Under the pieces are notes generated by a model. That model had not been told where the DNA came from and did no database searches. It worked only from the letters and a program-made list of their open reading frames with translations. A program made the position numbers and the translations under genes. From JBBROS01 sp965199595 (GTDB lineage: Bacteria; Pseudomonadota; Alphaproteobacteria; Acetobacterales; Acetobacteraceae), in contig OZ241182.1 of NCBI GenBank assembly GCA_965199595.1, positions 2,046,001-2,110,000 of the forward strand: 64,000 bases of DNA, given 5' to 3'. Positions 61,775 to 64,000 of this stretch are shown in pieces. Each line of letters opens with the position of its first letter. The first letter of the stretch is position 1.

Positions 61775-61801
61775 GGCAGGCCACCCTGACGGGTGGCCGC
61801 C
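61775..61801. terminator. Hairpin between bamE and the LivJ-like gene
   Basis: GGCCACCC (61779-61786) and GGGTGGCC (61791-61798) are perfectly complementary around the loop TGAC; a GGC/GCC extension beyond a bulged A lengthens the stem to 11 bp. It lies between two convergent genes, so a bidirectional terminator is likely. There is no clear T-run. Confidence 0.6.
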
Positions 61802-61805
61802 TCCC

Positions 61806-62942
61806 CTATTTCGGCGCGACGCCGAATTTGCCGCCACGCATCTCAAGCACGATCACGCCTTCGGTGCTGGCCGGGTCGCGGCCCGCGGTGAAGGTGAAGG
61901 GTCCCATGACGCCGTCATGCTTGGTCTTGAGCAGCGCATCGCGGATCTTTTCCGGTTCCGCCGCCCCGGCGCGGTCGATGGCTTCCGCCACGATGTGCAT
62001 GCAGTCATAGGCCTGCGCCGCGAACTGGTCCGGGTCACGCGAGTACTTGGCGCGAAACGCCTTCACGAAAGCCTCACTGGTCGCCTCGGGCTTGCCGATG
62101 AACCAGGGGCTGCCGACGATCAGCCCATCCGACGCGGCACCAGCGATCTCCCCGAGCTTGGGCGAGTTGCTGCCATTGCCGCCGATGAACAGCGTTTCCT
62201 TGCCGAACCCCAGCTGCCGCGCCTGCAGCATCACGCCCGACACCGGCTCCACCAGCGCCGAGATACCGATCGCGTCGGGCTTCAGCGCCTTGATCTTGGT
62301 CAGTTGCGCGCTGAAATCGGTGTCCTTGCCCGAAAACGCCTCGATCGCCACGATGTTCAGCCCGGCCTTCTCCGCCGCCGACTTCATCGTGTCGAAGCCC
62401 GATTTGCTGAACGCGTCGTCGTTCGCATACATCAGCGCGATGGACTTCACGCCCCGGGCCTTGGCCGCGGCGAGCGTCACCGGGATCACGTCGCTCTCCG
62501 GCAGGCTGGTGCGGAACACGTAAGGCCCGATCTCGGTGATGCCGGTGGCCGTCGTGCTCGTGCCGATGATCGGGATCTTGCGCTCGTTCACCACCGGCCC
62601 GACCGCAAACATCTCGTTCGACAGGGTCGGCCCGATGATGGTGACCACCTTGTCACGCCCGATCAGCTTGCGGGCCGCGTTGATCGCCTGGTCCTTGTTG
62701 GCGGCGCTGTCCTCGATCGTCAGCTGGATCTTCCGGCCGCCCAGCACGCCCTTCTGGTTGATCTCGTCCAGCGCCAGCTCCAGCCCGGCCTTGATGGCGG
62801 TGCCATAGGCGGCGTTCGGCCCGCTCAGGATCTCGATGGCGCCCACCTGCACCGGGCCCGAGGCCTGGGCGAACGCGGGGGCGATGGCGCCGTGTGAAAG
62901 GCTGGCGAGCAGAGTGGCGGCAAGCATGGTGCGGCGGAACAT
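61806..62942 (-). CDS. Branched-chain amino-acid-type ABC substrate-binding protein
   Basis: This 378-residue periplasmic protein belongs to the LivJ/LivK (peripla_BP_6) family. The signal peptide is LAATLLASLSHGAIAPAFAQ, and mature segments include VQVGAIEILSGPNAAYGTAI, LGGRKIQLTIEDSAANKDQA and RDPDQFAAQAYDCMHIVAEA. GGAGGGG lies a few bases before ATG 62942. No permease or ATPase is adjacent, so it is an orphan subunit. Ligands of the family include branched-chain amino acids, amides and aromatic acids. Confidence 0.93.
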   Translation of the reverse strand: MFRRTMLAATLLASLSHGAIAPAFAQASGPVQVGAIEILSGPNAAYGTAIKAGLELALDEINQKGVLGGRKIQLTIEDSAANKDQAINAARKLIGRDKVVTIIGPTLSNEMFAVGPVVNERKIPIIGTSTTATGITEIGPYVFRTSLPESDVIPVTLAAAKARGVKSIALMYANDDAFSKSGFDTMKSAAEKAGLNIVAIEAFSGKDTDFSAQLTKIKALKPDAIGISALVEPVSGVMLQARQLGFGKETLFIGGNGSNSPKLGEIAGAASDGLIVGSPWFIGKPEATSEAFVKAFRAKYSRDPDQFAAQAYDCMHIVAEAIDRAGAAEPEKIRDALLKTKHDGVMGPFTFTAGRDPASTEGVIVLEMRGGKFGVAPK

Positions 62943-63044
62943 GGGCGATCCCCTCCAGGATAGTTTGCGCGGGACCGTATCGGAAACGGCGCACAGATCA
63001 AGCCGAGGCTTGTCGGCGCCGGGCCGTGGCGGGATGGTGCGGCC

Positions 63045-63845
63045 ATGAAGCTTCGTGTCGCCACCTGGAACATCAACTCGCTGCGCCTGCGGATGCCGCT
63101 GCTGCGCCACCTCGTGGACGCGCTGGACCCCGATGTCATCTGCCTGCAGGAGACCAAGGTGCCGGACGACCTGTTCCCCGGCGATGGCCCCCCAGCCCTG
63201 GGCTACCCTCACATCGCCCGGCGCGGCATGAAGGGGTATAACGGCGTCGCCATCCTCTCCCGCCTGCCGATCGAACCCGACGATCTGGCGCCGGACTGGT
63301 GTGACAAGGGTGATTGCCGCCACATCGCCGTGCGCCTGCAGGCCCCCACCGGCCCGGTGGAGCTGCACGACTTCTATGTCCCGGCCGGCGGCGACGTGGC
63401 GGACACCGCTTTGAACCCCAAGTTCGCCCATAAGCTGCAGTTCATCACCCAGGCCACCCGGTGGTTCGCGGCGCGCCGGGCGGAGCGCTGCATCCTGGTC
63501 GGCGACCTGAACATCGCGCCGCTTGAGCAGGACGTGTGGAGCCACAAGCAGCTGGTGAAGGTGGTCAGCCACACTCCGGTCGAGGTGGCGCACATGCGGG
63601 CCTGGATGGATGCCGGGTTCGTGGACGCGATGCGGCATTTCGTGCCCGCGGACCAGAAGCTCTATACGTGGTGGTCCTATCGCAACCAGGACTGGAAGCT
63701 CGCCAATCGAGGCCGCAGGCTGGACCACGTCTGGGTCTCGCCAGACCTGGTGGCGAACCTGCGGGGCATGCAGGTTCTCACCGAGGCCCGCGACTGGGAA
63801 CGCAGCTCAGACCACGTTCCCGTCTGCGTGGAGCTGGAGGTCTAG
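63045..63845 (+). CDS. xthA: Exodeoxyribonuclease III / AP endonuclease
   Basis: This 266-residue base-excision repair enzyme has the exonuclease III pattern: RVATWNINSLRLRMPLLRHL (Asn), ICLQETKVPDDLFP (metal-binding Glu), LVGDLNIAPLEQDVW (Asp-Asn) and a late SDHVPVCVELEV (Asp-His). The WWSYRNQDWKLANRGRRLDH segment positions DNA. It ends in TAG at 63843-63845, which overlaps the argB stop on the other strand. Confidence 0.95.
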   Translation: MKLRVATWNINSLRLRMPLLRHLVDALDPDVICLQETKVPDDLFPGDGPPALGYPHIARRGMKGYNGVAILSRLPIEPDDLAPDWCDKGDCRHIAVRLQAPTGPVELHDFYVPAGGDVADTALNPKFAHKLQFITQATRWFAARRAERCILVGDLNIAPLEQDVWSHKQLVKVVSHTPVEVAHMRAWMDAGFVDAMRHFVPADQKLYTWWSYRNQDWKLANRGRRLDHVWVSPDLVANLRGMQVLTEARDWERSSDHVPVCVELEV

Positions 63846-64000
63846 GCGGTCACGAGCGTCCCCACGCCGCCCTCGCGGAACAGCTCCAGCAGACAGGCGT
63901 GCGGCATCCGCCCATCAAGGATCACGGCACCCTTGACCCCCGACTTCACCGCCGCGACGCAGTTCTCCACCTTCGGGATCATCCCGCCGGAGATCATGCC
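63842..64000 (-). CDS. argB: Acetylglutamate kinase, C-terminal fragment
   Basis: Only the last 52 codons are in the window. They encode GMISGGMIPKVENCVAAVKS, then GVKGAVILDGRMPHACLLEL, ending in FREGGVGTLVTA and TAG at 63842-63844. The GG(M)IPK(V/L) and HA.L.ELF...G.GT motifs are diagnostic of acetylglutamate kinase, the second step of arginine synthesis. It is convergent with xthA. Confidence 0.95.
   Translation of the reverse strand, partial: GMISGGMIPKVENCVAAVKSGVKGAVILDGRMPHACLLELFREGGVGTLVTA

Overview
The window is very GC-rich, densely coding DNA from an alphaproteobacterium, most likely a member of Acetobacteraceae/Rhodospirillales. This rests on gene order: dusB-ntrB-ntrC-ntrY-ntrX-hfq-hflX, a fused ispDF, rpmF-plsX-fabH-ihfA-merR, and rlpA-dacC-tmk-holB-metG-tatD. 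It also rests on coupled ATGA/TGATG junctions and on a ubiquinol-cytochrome c chaperone beside a DUF177 gene. The placement is inferred; no rRNA gene is present.

Layout. 1-1.3 kb: the end of nrdA and a complete class Ic-type nrdB. 1.3-2.6 kb: decayed genes (an oxidoreductase remnant fused to a broken kefB-like antiporter). 2.7-8.8 kb: a peptide/glutathione-type ABC importer operon (gsiA-B-C-D-like) ending in an isoaspartyl peptidase. 8.9-12.1 kb: a DUF2171 gene, a dead luciferase-like monooxygenase and an SsuABC/TauABC-like importer. 12.3-18 kb: a small secreted protein, an MFS exporter, a PEP-CTERM protein, an aldo/keto reductase remnant, a YadG/YadH-like ABC exporter and a two-unit remnant resembling a type I-E CRISPR array. 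18-21.3 kb: a lipoprotein, an HD hydrolase, a DUF2142 membrane protein and a mosaic of broken catabolic genes. 21.3-27 kb: a second five-gene peptide-type ABC importer. 27-31.9 kb: a secreted nuclease, a small hypothetical gene, a glycosyltransferase and an exosortase-type asparagine synthase/amidotransferase, then an XRE regulator with two upstream palindromes. 31.8-33.3 kb: metQ and metI without metN.

33.4-42 kb is a long forward housekeeping cluster: three envelope/peptidoglycan genes (mltB, rlpA, dacC), then tmk, holB, metG, tatD, an MBL hydrolase and mazG, nearly all overlapping. 42-51 kb is the reverse nitrogen-control cluster from dusB to hflX. 51-56.5 kb holds ispDF and a giant three-domain glycosyltransferase. 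56.6-61 kb holds tRNA-Pro(GGG), a MerR gene, ihfA, fabH, plsX, rpmF, a DUF177 gene and a cytochrome bc1 chaperone. The end has a BamE-like lipoprotein, a LivJ-like binding protein, xthA and the 3' end of argB.

No intact insertion sequence, prophage, integrase or cas gene is visible. The unusual points are the Phe-for-Tyr radical site in NrdB, the CRISPR-like remnant, likely CTG start codons for hflX and tmk, mosaic pseudogenes at several sites, and an NtrX without a GAFTGA loop. The only stretches over 300 bases without an intact gene are the pseudogene zones at 1.28-2.58, 9.13-9.5 and 20.5-21.3 kb and the 15.4-16.15 kb interval, which holds the aldo/keto reductase remnant and otherwise nothing recognisable.
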